This document shows, piece after piece, positions 1-10,600 of a stretch of 64,000 nt of DNA (its first letter is position 1; each line of letters begins with the position of its first letter). The stretch is from Symbiodinium natans (Eukaryota > Sar > Dinophyceae > Suessiales > Symbiodiniaceae), in the NCBI GenBank assembly GCA_905221605.1, contig CAJNDS010000055.1, positions 179,430 through 243,429 of the forward strand, in the 5' to 3' direction. The translations under genes were made by a program, and so were the position numbers. The notes below the pieces were generated by a model. The model was not told the DNA's origin and did not search any database. It saw only the letters and a program-made list of their open reading frames with translations.

Positions 1-180
1 TTCGAGGAACTGTTTTGCTACTGCTTTGACGACGACAACTACCTACTATTTCGCCATTCATTTTTTTGTCGTCATGATTATCGTTTTCCCTTTGCTGCTG
101 CTGTTGTTGCTTTTGTATGTTTACTACGAGTACGAAATGCCATTGCTGTTGCTACTACTCTTACTACACAAATTGCACTG

Positions 181-299
181 TTGCTGCTACTACTACCACT
201 ACTACCACTACCACTACTACTACTACTACTACTACTGCTACTACTACTACTACTACCACCACGACGACGACGACTACTACTACCACTACTACCACTTCC

Positions 300-331
<32 letters not shown>

Positions 332-418
332 TACTACCACTACTACTACTACTGCTGCTACTATTACTACTACTTCGACTACGACTACTACTACTACTAC
401 TACGACGACGACGACTCA
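181..418. repeat. Trinucleotide microsatellite (CTA/CTG/CCA family)
   Basis: About 240 bases of almost uninterrupted TAC, TGC, ACC and ACG triplets. Long open frames cross it on both strands (poly-Tyr/His, poly-Leu, poly-Thr, poly-Ser), which is the automatic result of a triplet repeat and not evidence of coding. The less regular triplet-rich flank starts near position 25. Confidence 0.9.
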
Positions 419-464
419 ATACTCCTGCTGCTGCTACGCTGTTTCAGTTGCCATAACTGTTGAT

Positions 465-1190
465 TGAGGTCGAGTTGACGGCTCCTCTGAAATCAGAAGC
501 TCAGACGCTCAGACACACAGATACTGTATCCACAAAGGTAGCTGAGTGACTGAGACTCTTCTTCGCGCTCTCTCACTTTTTGTGTTTTGCTTTAGCTCTT
601 TTGATGACAGGTGCTAGAACTAGTGTAATTGCTTCTTGTCACTTCTATTTCCACTTTTTTACAGCTTTCGTTGGGACCCTTTATTGTCTACAGATCAGGC
701 TTCGTCTGTAGTTCCAGACTCCGAAAGCTGTGCGAAAGTGTTACCGTCCTGTATCCGGAGACACGAACTGAACAACTCAAAACGAAGTATGTCAAATTGC
801 TGTACCGCAAACAGCACTAACGCGTGCCAATCTTGACAGTTTATTGATTTGCAGATATGCAGAATACTTTCAACAATGTATATACCCAACGATACGCGCA
901 ACGGATCCTTTTCGAGAATTTGAGAAACTTCTGAGTGACTCCGGCTGCTGTTTCTATCTTACAACGACCACTTGCTTGATCCCAACTGACTCTTTTTGGA
1001 TGATTGTTATACACTTCTGTGCCCTCACATCATGAGTGCGGTGGGAACCCTGCTGCAAAAAATAATCCTGCGGGCCTTTTGTTCAGACTCTTGCATGTCC
1101 TGAGGTTGCTGCCGCCGTCAAGGTTTCTCAGCTGCACGTGCACGTGAGTGAATCTCCTTGGTTTTCTTTTGCCATCATCTCGTATCCAAT
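465..1190. other. Stretch without recognisable gene
   Basis: Only short overlapping frames on both strands, none with a recognisable motif. It contains TC-rich and T-rich tracts (about 560-600 and 640-662) of the kind seen before splice acceptors, but no convincing exon follows. Confidence 0.5.
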
Positions 1191-1197
1191 GCATTCT

Positions 1198-1500
1198 GCA
1201 TTTGAGGCTCGGCTCGGCCAGGAGCAAATAGAGTCGATCTTGTCGGTCGTGGCGCCAATGCCTGCGGAAGACCAGGCTCAGCAAGTGGGATGCTGGGAGT
1301 AGGGAAGCTGTTCGGTGAAGCTCGGGGTTCAGTTTCGTATTCTCCAGAAGGAAAAAGCTGCTTTCGAGCTTTGCACCGGCATCAAGCCTACGAGCCACTA
1401 AGGTTGCCGTCAAGGAGCATCTGGAAGCGCTGGATCCTGTGCCTACGCATGTTGCAATGGCGGACTTTTCAGCTACGTCAGCAAGTGCATGACTGGCCAT
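1198..1500 (+). CDS. Candidate exons of an unrecognised gene
   Basis: Two stretches read like protein. Positions 1198-1281 encode a peptide beginning AFEARLGQEQIESIL. Positions about 1394-1498 encode one beginning ATKVAVKEHLEALDPVP and ending at a TGA near 1497. They would need an intron between them. A 169-codon frame on the opposite strand (1030-1539) overlaps both and cannot be excluded. No family was recognised. The neighbouring candidate exon at 1930-2209 may or may not belong to the same gene. Confidence 0.25.
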
Positions 1501-1558
1501 CACTGGGCAATGGTACTGTGCATGCGGTAGTAGAAACACTTATGAATAGAAAGCACTC

Positions 1559-1559
1559 T

Positions 1560-1593
<34 letters not shown>

Positions 1594-1621
1594 CATGATA
1601 TATATATATATATATAATATA
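1559..1621. repeat. CA/TA dinucleotide repeat with palindrome
   Basis: A short CACACA run passes into alternating TA, interrupted once by TCATGA at the centre, so that both TA arms mirror each other around CATG. The whole forms a near-perfect AT palindrome of about 50 bases. Confidence 0.9.
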
Positions 1622-1929
1622 GGTACACATACTGGACTACCACATCACATCATATCACCCCGAGCCCCGGGAAGGTGAAATATCATGCGGCAGATGCCAT
1701 CGGCTTCAGGCTTAGGCTAAGCTCCCCACGAAGACACAGATTGCGAGATCAAGTTTTCACCAAACTAGATGGGAAGAACTCGTCACTCGTGCCATGTATG
1801 GCCTTCACGCCATGACTCTGTTGTCTTTGTGTGTTTGCGCTGGTGTGTTTTGATCCGATGTGAGATTGGATCCAAGGCCCGTTTAGGGTTGCTAAGCAAC
1901 ATCGCAGCTCATGCAATCGAATGGACTGT

Positions 1930-2209
1930 GTACCTGCCTCCTCCCGCTGAGCCCACGCTCCACCCACATCCGAAGCGTCAAGTCTCTCAAACCAAAGCTT
2001 CGGCGCGGATGCTGAAGGTGCCCCTGGATGCAACATCCCTGCCGCCGGTGCCCTTGGAGGGTCTGCCAGCAGTCGAGATCACGCCGTTCCTTCCGCAGAA
2101 CGATGTGGGCCGCATGCCATCCACCTCCACCGTCCCTGAAGCAGCTCGTCTTGGAAGCACTTCAAAGCCTCGCGGCCTCGCTCTGAAAGCTTCTAAAGCA
2201 GTCGTCTGA
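1930..2209 (+). CDS. Candidate terminal exon, unrecognised
   Basis: An open frame ending in TGA at 2207-2209 encodes a Pro/Ser/Ala-rich, low-complexity peptide (start YLPPPAEPTLHPHPKRQ, end GLALKASKAVV). Composition and lack of stops suggest coding, but no domain is visible and the upstream exon junction was not found. Minus-strand frames overlap it. It could be the 3' end of the gene suggested at 1198-1500. Confidence 0.25.
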
Positions 2210-3400
2210 GCGTAGTGAAAATAGAGTCTGGAAGATAACTTGGGCTCGAAGGCGACGTCGAGTGGGTCTGGCGATCAATTCATGTTCGGTGCTCGGTCGC
2301 CTTGCCCGTCTTTTCTTGCATTCTCCTTGTACCCCCGCCTTGCATCTTCTTGCCATAGTCAACTTCAACCTGCTCTGTGCGCAAGCAGATGCAAGCAAAT
2401 GTAAGCAGATGCAAGCGAATGATGAAGCACCTAAAAGCGGGTGTTTCAAGTTCAAGGTTTGGTGTTGTCCCCTCGCTGACGAGCTCCCGTGCAAGCTACA
2501 AGGACCTTCGGCGTTCACGCCTTGTGTTCTTGCGAGCGTGATCGCCTCAGGACCAGACCGGTTTGTTGCCGAAGGGATTCCTGTTCCAGGTGGTGCTAAA
2601 CAGCCAAGGCCGGGGTCAAACTTGGTTTGGGCGTTCCCACATGTTGCTTCGCTAGGAATCCTAGAGTTCTTGCGCGAGAAGACTGGCTGGGAGGGTGATC
2701 CCCACGAGCTGAGCATTGTGTTTCGGCAAGTCTTGAGACTACTTTTGAACAGTTCAAACAAAAGCTGTGGTTTTCGATCTTTGAGCTTTGCGCCGAGGCC
2801 CTGGGCCGGTTTCGATTTGACTGGCCAGTGACCAGCTGTTCGGATGAAGAGACGCCAGGCATTTGCTTTCCTCATACTCGTTTTATATTAGTCGTGTATT
2901 CGCCTTTTATTAGTATTGTATGGGTTCTTATATGACTCTTATGCTACGTATATAGGTTTACGTGGCGAAGACAAAGGAGTGGCTTTACAGACTTCCAGTC
3001 TCTCACGTTTTACAATGCGACATTTGCCAACCCTGGTGATGAATGTGGCACACTAGTGGCCACAACTGTGGATGTTGCTGGGGCAGTTCGGTTTCCCCGT
3101 GCAGGCACGGGTCTTGGAGTGGCACAACTTTGTTTGTAGCCAGTGCAGCAGTGCTCATGGCGCTTGTGGTCACTTCCTTGTTGGGCATGTAGAGCCCGAT
3201 GGAAACGCCAAGGTGACACCAACTTGTTCTGGCTTGCTGGGCAGCTGCTTCGCTAAGAACAGCTGCATTTGCATCGTCAACAAAGTGTACTGCAAGCTGT
3301 CCAAATGCCGCTATATGCTCTGCAGGTTCGGAACGAGATATCCCCTCCTGGGTGGTGACAAGGTGCTCCTTGCTGTCCTCGACCTCGTGGTTGTAGCCTT
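2210..3400. other. Overlapping open frames on both strands, no assignable gene
   Basis: A + frame (2262-2831) and a - frame (2162-2875) of roughly 190 and 237 codons overlap over the same bases; neither carries a recognisable motif, so neither is called. A short degenerate repeat of GCAAGCAGAT type lies at 2381-2420. The stretch 2880-3060 is AT-rich and looks non-coding. Confidence 0.4.
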
Positions 3401-3424
3401 TACAGGCGGTGAGAAGGCCAGGTG

Positions 3425-3560
3425 GAGCACTGGTGGAGCCAAGCCGCGCCCGAGTTATTGCGGACGTGAAACGTGCTTGCGAGGTTGCGTACAGCATATG
3501 TGGAGATCCAGCAAATGCTTTTTACGTGGGCTGCCCCATACAGCCGATTGGATTTGAGCT
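3425..3560 (+). CDS. Candidate exon, unrecognised
   Basis: The + frame through this stretch encodes a peptide containing SRARVIADVKRACEVAYSI followed by CGDPANAFYV, which has the composition of a folded protein helix. It follows possible AG acceptors and is open beyond both ends. No family is recognised and no partner exons were found, so this stays a weak call. Confidence 0.2.
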
Positions 3561-3699
3561 TCAGATCTCGGCATGTCAATGGAAACACAGTGTGCGACAG
3601 CAATGTAATGCTGCACCCGCAAGCGCCCAGGAGCATGCTGAAGATCAAGTATCCAGAGAACAACCTCGGGCAGGGCGTTAAGATCTGTTCAGGCTCGCG

Positions 3700-4990
3700 C
3701 AGCGCAGTTGCAAAACCTTGGCGACGTCAGACTGCTCCCAGGCCAGGCGCATTTTCACGAGCACAAGCTCGAGAATTGCTTCACAGCTGCTCGGCCAGCG
3801 CAGGCTGTGTCATCGTTTGATTTGTTGCTGCGGCTTTCAATCCAACTCGCCTTAGGTTTAACGTCACCTTGCGAAGATGTGGGTGCCGACATGGATTGGC
3901 TCCAATGGCGCTGTGGCCATGTGTCAAGAAGTAAAAAGGTATGCCTCAAGCCTCCACTCTTGCAGCGACCGGCACCAGAAAGTCTCGTGAGTCGATTTGC
4001 GCACTTGTGCGGACGACAGCAGCGGGCCCATTACAAGGCAACTGACCAGCGTCGTTGCCTTGCGGGAGAGACCTGCGTAACCTTGCACGGTGACGTGCCT
4101 CCCCCCCCAGCCCATGCCGACCCTATTTCAGACAAGAGAGTCTAGAGACGAGGAGTGACCCCAGTGCGTGGAGCCTTGAAATTCCTTGAGGTCCGCCGCC
4201 GCAGGGCGGCCTCAGGATGTCCCTCGGCACGAAGATGCGGAGGCCACTGAGGATTGCTGGACAGTCTGCTGTCTGAGACTCGCAGCCGCGCTGCAGGATG
4301 TGGGTTCAGTGGTGGTGAAGGAAGCTGTGAAGTGGCTGTGTGGCCCTGAACCTCCAAAAGTCTAGGCCTAATCTTCCAGCAGCTTGTGGCATGAGGCTCC
4401 AGAAGCTGTACAGACGCTGTGACAACAGCAAGCTGGAAAAGGCAAGTGGCAGTGAGCATGCGGACCTGCAAATGAGCAGTAGAGTGAGATATGTAAAGTG
4501 CGACACGTTCGGAGACTTTTCGCAGGTGCCGGAATGGATGACGAGATGTGAGGGCAACGAGGTGCCTCCGAGCAAGGGCAGGAGTAGCAGACATTGGTAC
4601 GATTCTGCATGTGCCGCTCCACTCCGCTTGAAGGTCTTCTTGTTGCGCTCGGCCCTGCGTAAGTACGTTTCCATGCCCAATCCTCAGCAGAATCCTCAGA
4701 GTTTGCATTGCCATCATTGTGCCTCCCCCCTGAGGCCTGACAACACACATGATGGCTGATTGCCCAGTCTCGATAGTACAGTGTCCGATGTCTGCTTCCT
4801 TTCTGATCCCTTCTCCTCTACCAGGCTTGGAAGAAAAGGCTGACCTTTTGCAGGAGTTCTCGACAAGCATGAAGCTTTGAGTTCAAGATTTGGATTGGCG
4901 TATCCTGTGGAACAGGAGTTGCTAATGGGACTAGCGGACCACTTTGCGGTGGACGGCCCTGCAGCTGTTGTGTCGACCTAAGCGAACGCC
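3700..4990. other. Stretch without recognisable gene
   Basis: Frames of 100-240 codons occur on both strands (for example 4142-4870 on the minus strand), but they overlap each other and show no motif, signal or family resemblance. Nothing is called. Confidence 0.4.
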
Positions 4991-5004
4991 AGTTGAAGCA
5001 CATG

Positions 5005-5375
5005 GATAACTGTAAACGCTTGCGCGTGCCGCCCAAGACACATCGGCAGTCCAAGAACCCGGAATTTCCGGTGCACACAGTCGGTCTGCAGATACGCAGA
5101 ACGAACCGCAGGTCGAAAATGTCGAAAAAGATGCGGGCCCGCAAGCCCGAAACCTTGACCGCGCATGTGAACTTGGGGACGTGTAGGCTTGCTGGATAAC
5201 TTCCGAAGGCGTGGTGGCCGTAGTGGCCTGCAGCTATGCCAAGCCTTCGGGGCACTCGTTGTCTGTGCTCGTGCAGTACGGGGGTAAGGGGGCAGTTGGG
5301 AAGGCAGGGAAGGAGACCGGTGTTCCTGGTTTGTCCAGACACTTCTCGGCCGAGGCCGAGGCGAATGTTACAGCA
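5005..5375. repeat. Diverged copy of a dispersed element also found near 57.4-57.8 kb
   Basis: The words GTAAACGCTTGCGCG and, about 330 bases later, a CCAGACNCTTCTCGGC word followed by GCCGAGGCGAAT occur here (about 5008 and 5337) and again at about 57396 and 57732, in the same order, orientation and nearly the same spacing. The sequence between them has diverged beyond recognition by eye. Confidence 0.45.
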
Positions 5376-6129
5376 AGTCTCTCGGTGCATTGTCTTTCAT
5401 TGTCTCTGCAAGGACCTGGGCAACCTGGGTAACTCTTTCTTGCAGGAGCTGTGCGCCACGAGCGTTGCGACTTGTGACGCATGTTCCTTTGTGTTGTCAT
5501 CCCCAGACTTGTCGAGGTACCAGCTTCTCTACAAAGTAAAGGACCGCCTTTGGGCTGCTTCGGTACTTGCTGTTTCTCGTGACCCCTCCTCAACTTGTGC
5601 ATCAGCTTTGCCTGACTCGGTCTCTGAACGGCACTTGACTGACGCCGAGACCAAACCAGGAAACGCAAGGCTGTCAAGTTCAAGTATGCTGCAAGAGGTA
5701 CGAAAGTGTCAGATCCTGCCAAGAGCATCTAGAATCTAGAAGATCAGCTTCCAACTTTAAAAATCACCGCGCATCACCAATGTCTAGCATGTCTGCCATG
5801 GCTCCAGACCTCCGCTTGAAAGAGCTGCCTGGCCGAGCTGATGGTGTTGTGTGGGACAGTGGGGTGTTTTCCAGCTGTGCTAAGGCTGGAGGTCCAGCTC
5901 GTGCAGGTGTGCCAGTGGCACCAAGAAAGCATCCAGAAATGCTTTGCAGACTTTGTACAGGCCCTTCAAATGCGCACACTCGTGACTGTTTCATTAGGCT
6001 GCATAGACGCAGTTGTGGAGATGGCAGGGATCTTCGCAATCGGCTGGAGTTGGCACCGGACTGAGTGGAGGCATGTACGCGCGTAAATCCTTGCAGTTTG
6101 CACCCCTTGTCAACTCTTGCGACGCCAGG

Positions 6130-6440
6130 CCTTGCAAAAGAGAGCAAGCTCCCTCCTCTGGATCCGGGCGCTCCCTTCGCTCGAGCCCCCAGTCGTCTCC
6201 CTCCACTCGAGGCTTTGAGCCCATTGAGCCCAATTGGCAAGACCCGATTGACGGAGATGGAAGACGCACCCATGCCCCCTGCCATGCCCCCTGCGGCCTT
6301 GCCCCCAACCATGCCATCTATGCCATCCGTCAAGCCGGAAGCCGAGCCGGAAACCGACGCAAAGCCTGCGGAATCCGCTGCAGCATCACACCTGGACCTC
6401 GAAGCTTGTCCAGCAGTGGGAGGAGCAGGACACGTGCATG
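6130..6440 (+). CDS. Candidate Pro/Ala-rich exon, possibly N-terminal part of the channel gene
   Basis: An open frame encodes a Pro, Met, Ala and Glu-rich peptide with phrases such as PLEALSPLSPIGKTRL and SVKPEAEPETDAKPAESAA. Low-complexity acidic and proline-rich N-termini are common in front of dinoflagellate channel domains, and the exons that follow run into the first transmembrane exon at 7606. The linkage is inference; no splice junction was fixed here. Confidence 0.3.
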
Positions 6441-6898
6441 TCATGCACAAGCTTCTTGGGCTATCACACCTTCTTTTTTAACAGATTGCATTCGTAAGAT
6501 TCCACGCGTGCTTGCTGGCGTTTGATGTTGCTATATGTTGCTGGTATCGTCATCGTGCGCTGTTGTGGCGCTTTCCACTTCAGGCTTGAAAGTGCAAATC
6601 ATAATTGTATTGCCACTGGTGTGAGATGGCAGCCATGTTGGAGTCTCTCGTTTGCCCTGTCTGCCCCATGCCAAGTTCATTGAACCCCTTCGGTTCGTGT
6701 GTCCCCCTGCAAGGATGCATGTCTTGGTGTGTCTTGTTTGGTTCAGTACATGAAGCAAAGCAACTGCTTGCTGACCGAGCTAGTGGGGCCAGCGAACAGG
6801 GCCCACCACGTTATACAACGTGACACTTGCATCACCTGGCACCACTGGACGGGCATGGTTATTCTGAAGGGTTCCTCAATTGACAGTCCCCTGTGGAG

Positions 6899-7120
6899 AG
6901 GAGCCGCTGTCGCAGCAGTGGACAAAGAGCCCATCGCAGACTCGCCTTCACGTGGGTCTTCACCCGGTGAGAAAGGCGCGATAGGGTGAAGCCATGATCA
7001 GGCTGCAACGATTGGTGGTGGGGACTCATGGATGTCTGCCAAGGAGCAGCTGATGTGGCAGCGGACAAGGAGCCTGTCACAGATGTGGCTGCACCTGAAG
7101 AGAAAGGCACATGGGGCGAA
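6899..7120 (+). CDS. Pair of homologous short exons (AADKEP-type repeat), probable channel N-terminus
   Basis: Two stretches about 145 bases apart encode related peptides: one near 6899-6985 containing AAVDKEPIADS and PGEKGAIG, the other near 7043-7120 containing AADKEPVTDV and EEKGTWGE. Both lie on the + strand ahead of the channel core. Their similarity at both DNA and protein level suggests an internal exon duplication in the cytoplasmic N-terminal region. Confidence 0.4.
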
Positions 7121-7605
7121 ATACCTTGAGACTCTCTTTGAACAGGTGCCGCCGTGAAACAAAAGTTGCTCGCAAGGACCTTGTACGCTTGGGTCCCACA
7201 CCAAGCAAGCCGAAGCAGGATTGCACAGTTCGGACCTGAGCTCAGATCCGAACGACGCAGGACACGATTTTGCGATGAGCAGCCCTTGTTATGCTTTTTT
7301 TGTTTTTATTTTCTCCTTGCCTTTTACCCCGATTGGGAGGACTCTCGGCAAGTGGGGACTGTACAGATCTGCCATTGAAGCTGAACGATCATGACGAGCC
7401 TAGCAAGCACAACAAGCCCGAGGCCGGTCCCCATGCCAAGGAAAAAGGGGAGGCTCTGTGCGGGTCGAAGAGTTCCTGTCGGCCCTGTCCAGGAACTTCA
7501 CTCGGAACTTGTTTCAGAGGACGAGCACCCTCAAGCATTGCCAGGCTTAGGGTTGCTGAAACTGCCTCCATAGCGCCTCCGTAGCTTCCACGTGCTGTAG
7601 ATGGC

Positions 7606-10600
7606 AGAGTGAGATCAGTGGCCCAGGTGTTCCGGATGGAAACGTCACGACCCCACAGCTGCAGTCCATGGATTCCGATGGTGTCGGGCTGACAAGCCGC
7701 TTCAAGTCAAACTCCTCCAACTTGAGAAGATCCAACTTCATCGCGCATGAAAACCGACGAAAAGTTTTCGAGAAGCAGAGCAAGATCCAGCGCCTTACGG
7801 AATCACCTTGTTTCGAGTCAACAAGCGGAGTCCTAATCCTCCTAAACTGCCTATTCGTGGCTTGGCAAACTCAATCCAAAGCCTTGGACGACGAGTTTCG
7901 AGCTGCTGCAGGTTTGGAATTGCCGCGTGGCTGTTCTGTCAGTTCGTGGAGCTTGGTAGATGTCACCAAAGCAGCCCCATTTGGCCCAGCGCGGTGGTTG
8001 ATGATCGCTTGAACCAAGGGTCGTGTCAGAGCCGCTCGAGTTCACAATTCTGCAAGGCATCTTCGTGGTGTGCTTCTCCGTAGCGCCTCAGCTCGGAGAG
8101 TCTTCTGTGCTGGTTGATTAGCTTGATTTTTGTCTTAACAATCTTCAAAGTGTCGAACCTCTGAGGAGCTCTGCCTTCGGTTCTTGGCAGACAGGTGGTA
8201 TCTGTTCAATTGCCACAATCCAAACGCTTTCTGGAATTGGTGCCCTGGCAGAGTGCCTTGTGATGCCTCGTGATGCCATGATATGCCATGTGCTTGTTCC
8301 GACAAATTTTCCGCATCAGCTGCCCTTTCCATGATCCTCTCGTTCTTGTTTGGGCATCGCCAGGCACGAGACCCGGTGTTGCGTCTGCTCGTCTAAGGCT
8401 CGATCTTTTGGTGGTGGCGTTCGACTTGGATCCTTAGCTTCGGAATGGGACGCAAGATCTTCCGCCGTGTTTTTGTTGTTCCACACCTTCGGTGTAGGGT
8501 TGCTACATGTTGCTACTCCCCTATTCTCCTGTGTTCTCTTCGGTCTCCTAGCCCCAGAGAATCCCGCGCGCCGAGCAATCTTGAAGATCATCCTTGGAGC
8601 CGGCCCTCCCCCCATGCGTGTCCTGCAGAGAATTCCGCAGAGAAAGAAGATCCCGTAGAGAATCCCATAAGTGTCCCTGGAGCGCTCGCCCCAGAGCTGC
8701 TGGGGATGTGGCAGGGGGTGTTCGAAGTAAGTATCGTCTTTTTTTTGTTTGGTTGTATTGTGCTTGCAATACACCCAAGGTCAGCATTTTTCTGGAAGTC
8801 TGGGTTCAGTTCAGCCTTCTGCGGGTGATACGAGTCGTCCGCGTCATCCGCGTTGCCACCTTTCTGCAACGCAGCACTGAAGCTGACGAAAGGCGGCAAG
8901 AGTAGAATCTGCGTGCTGGGAATTCAATTGGATTTGCTCTGAGCCTTCAGGCTAAAATGATTCGAGCGGCCCGTCTGCATTCACAAGATGCAACATCGCA
9001 TTCAGCGTGATGGAGATGCAAAGAATTGTGAAGAAGTTCAGGGGGGGTGTGGACATCATGTAGTAAGCCAGTGAAGCCTTCACTGGTAACCAACTACAAT
9101 TGCCTGTAACCTTTTGGGCTCAGAGCTGACAAGGTCGGAGCCGGAAAAGAAAGTTCTAGAAAGTGCGTCTCCAATGTTTCTCGTTTTCTTCTAGCACTCT
9201 GCTAGTGCTTTGCGAGTGCTCTGCTAGTGCTGTTGTTGCTCTGCGCTGCTCGGAATGAAGGCCATGAAGGCATTGCGGTGCCCGTTGTGCCCGTCATACC
9301 CGGCGTGCCCTTTGGACATGCAAAGTCCAGCACCGTGCGTGCCGGCACAGAAGCGGTTGCTTCTCGGGCCACTTGCAGCTACGACAGCTGCGATGGCGGC
9401 GACAGCCACGACAGCCGGAGGTTTCGCAAGGCACATGGTACCTGCCATGCGCGGCCTCCAGCGAGGCAGAATGGTCAGGCGAGTCAGCAATGATATCCAG
9501 TGGCTGCCTAGCGAAGCTGGCGAAGCAAAGGTGGAAGCAAGTGGCGAAGTCGAAGTACCTCTTCTCCTGGTGGAGGATGTTTACTTGCCTGGTGCACCTG
9601 TGACGCTGCCAGTTGCTGACGAGTCCACCAGACAGCTCTATGACTGCATGCTGGCTCCCAGGCTTCAAGCTTTTTGTTCGTTTGTGACGGTCTTGTTGCA
9701 GAAAGATTGTTTAGGTAAATGTCTGCACCCTAGCGCCCTAGTGGACATGGTATTGGTAGAAGTGGCTATATTTGACCATGGTCCACGGTCTTTACGGATT
9801 GACTTGGGCGACTCTAAGTTGCCAAGGCGGCTGGTGGCCGGCTCCTAGCTGCAGTTCTGTACGACAAAGAGAAGCAGCAGATGGCTGCATACGCAACGCT
9901 GCTGTATTTAGAAGACCTGGTGGCGTCAGGGCCCGGCTACCTCGCCTTGCACTTCGCTGTGGGAAGGGCTCGGCTTCACAGCTGCCTTTCCGGTCGTGAC
10001 TTCTTACGAGCTCAGGCAGATTTGCTTTGGGACGACGGCGAGGAACCTTTGAACATGTTGGACCCTGCAGATGCGCTGTCCGAAGAGCTGTCTGAGTTGA
10101 CACGCCTGCAAGAACTGCGCGGGATGCAGGGAGCAGGGCTGCGATCCGCCTTAACCTTGGCACAGCCTCTGCCACTTACGGTCCAAGCTGTTCAGGGCTT
10201 GTGGCGTGCAAAGAGTGGAGTACGCATTCGGATAGATGGTGGCGAGGTTCAGGACCTCGGAAAGCTGGAAGTCCAAAACGGACGGCTTACGGTGCAGTTG
10301 GGCTCTAAGCCTTTTTCAGCGACTTTAACTCCTGGAGCTGATGACACCGTGGATGTTCTGACCTGGGATGATGGCGATGTTTGGCAAAGACTGGCTGCAC
10401 CACCTCCGGCACGAACCTCACGACCAGCCGCTGCAATCTGGCAGGCAGCACGTCGCTGGCGCACTGTGGGCACTTGGCGCGCTGAGACACGGCGAGGCGA
10501 AGCGCGCTGGAACTCGGCGGCGGAACTGGCAAAGTCCACGAACACGCGGGTTTGGGATCCTCAACAAAATGATGATGAAGGAGCGGCGGCCTGGGCTTCG

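Noticed and set aside
26-467. Long open frames of poly-Tyr, poly-Leu, poly-Thr and poly-Ser on both strands
   Set aside because: All come from one triplet microsatellite, which stays open in every frame that lacks a stop triplet.
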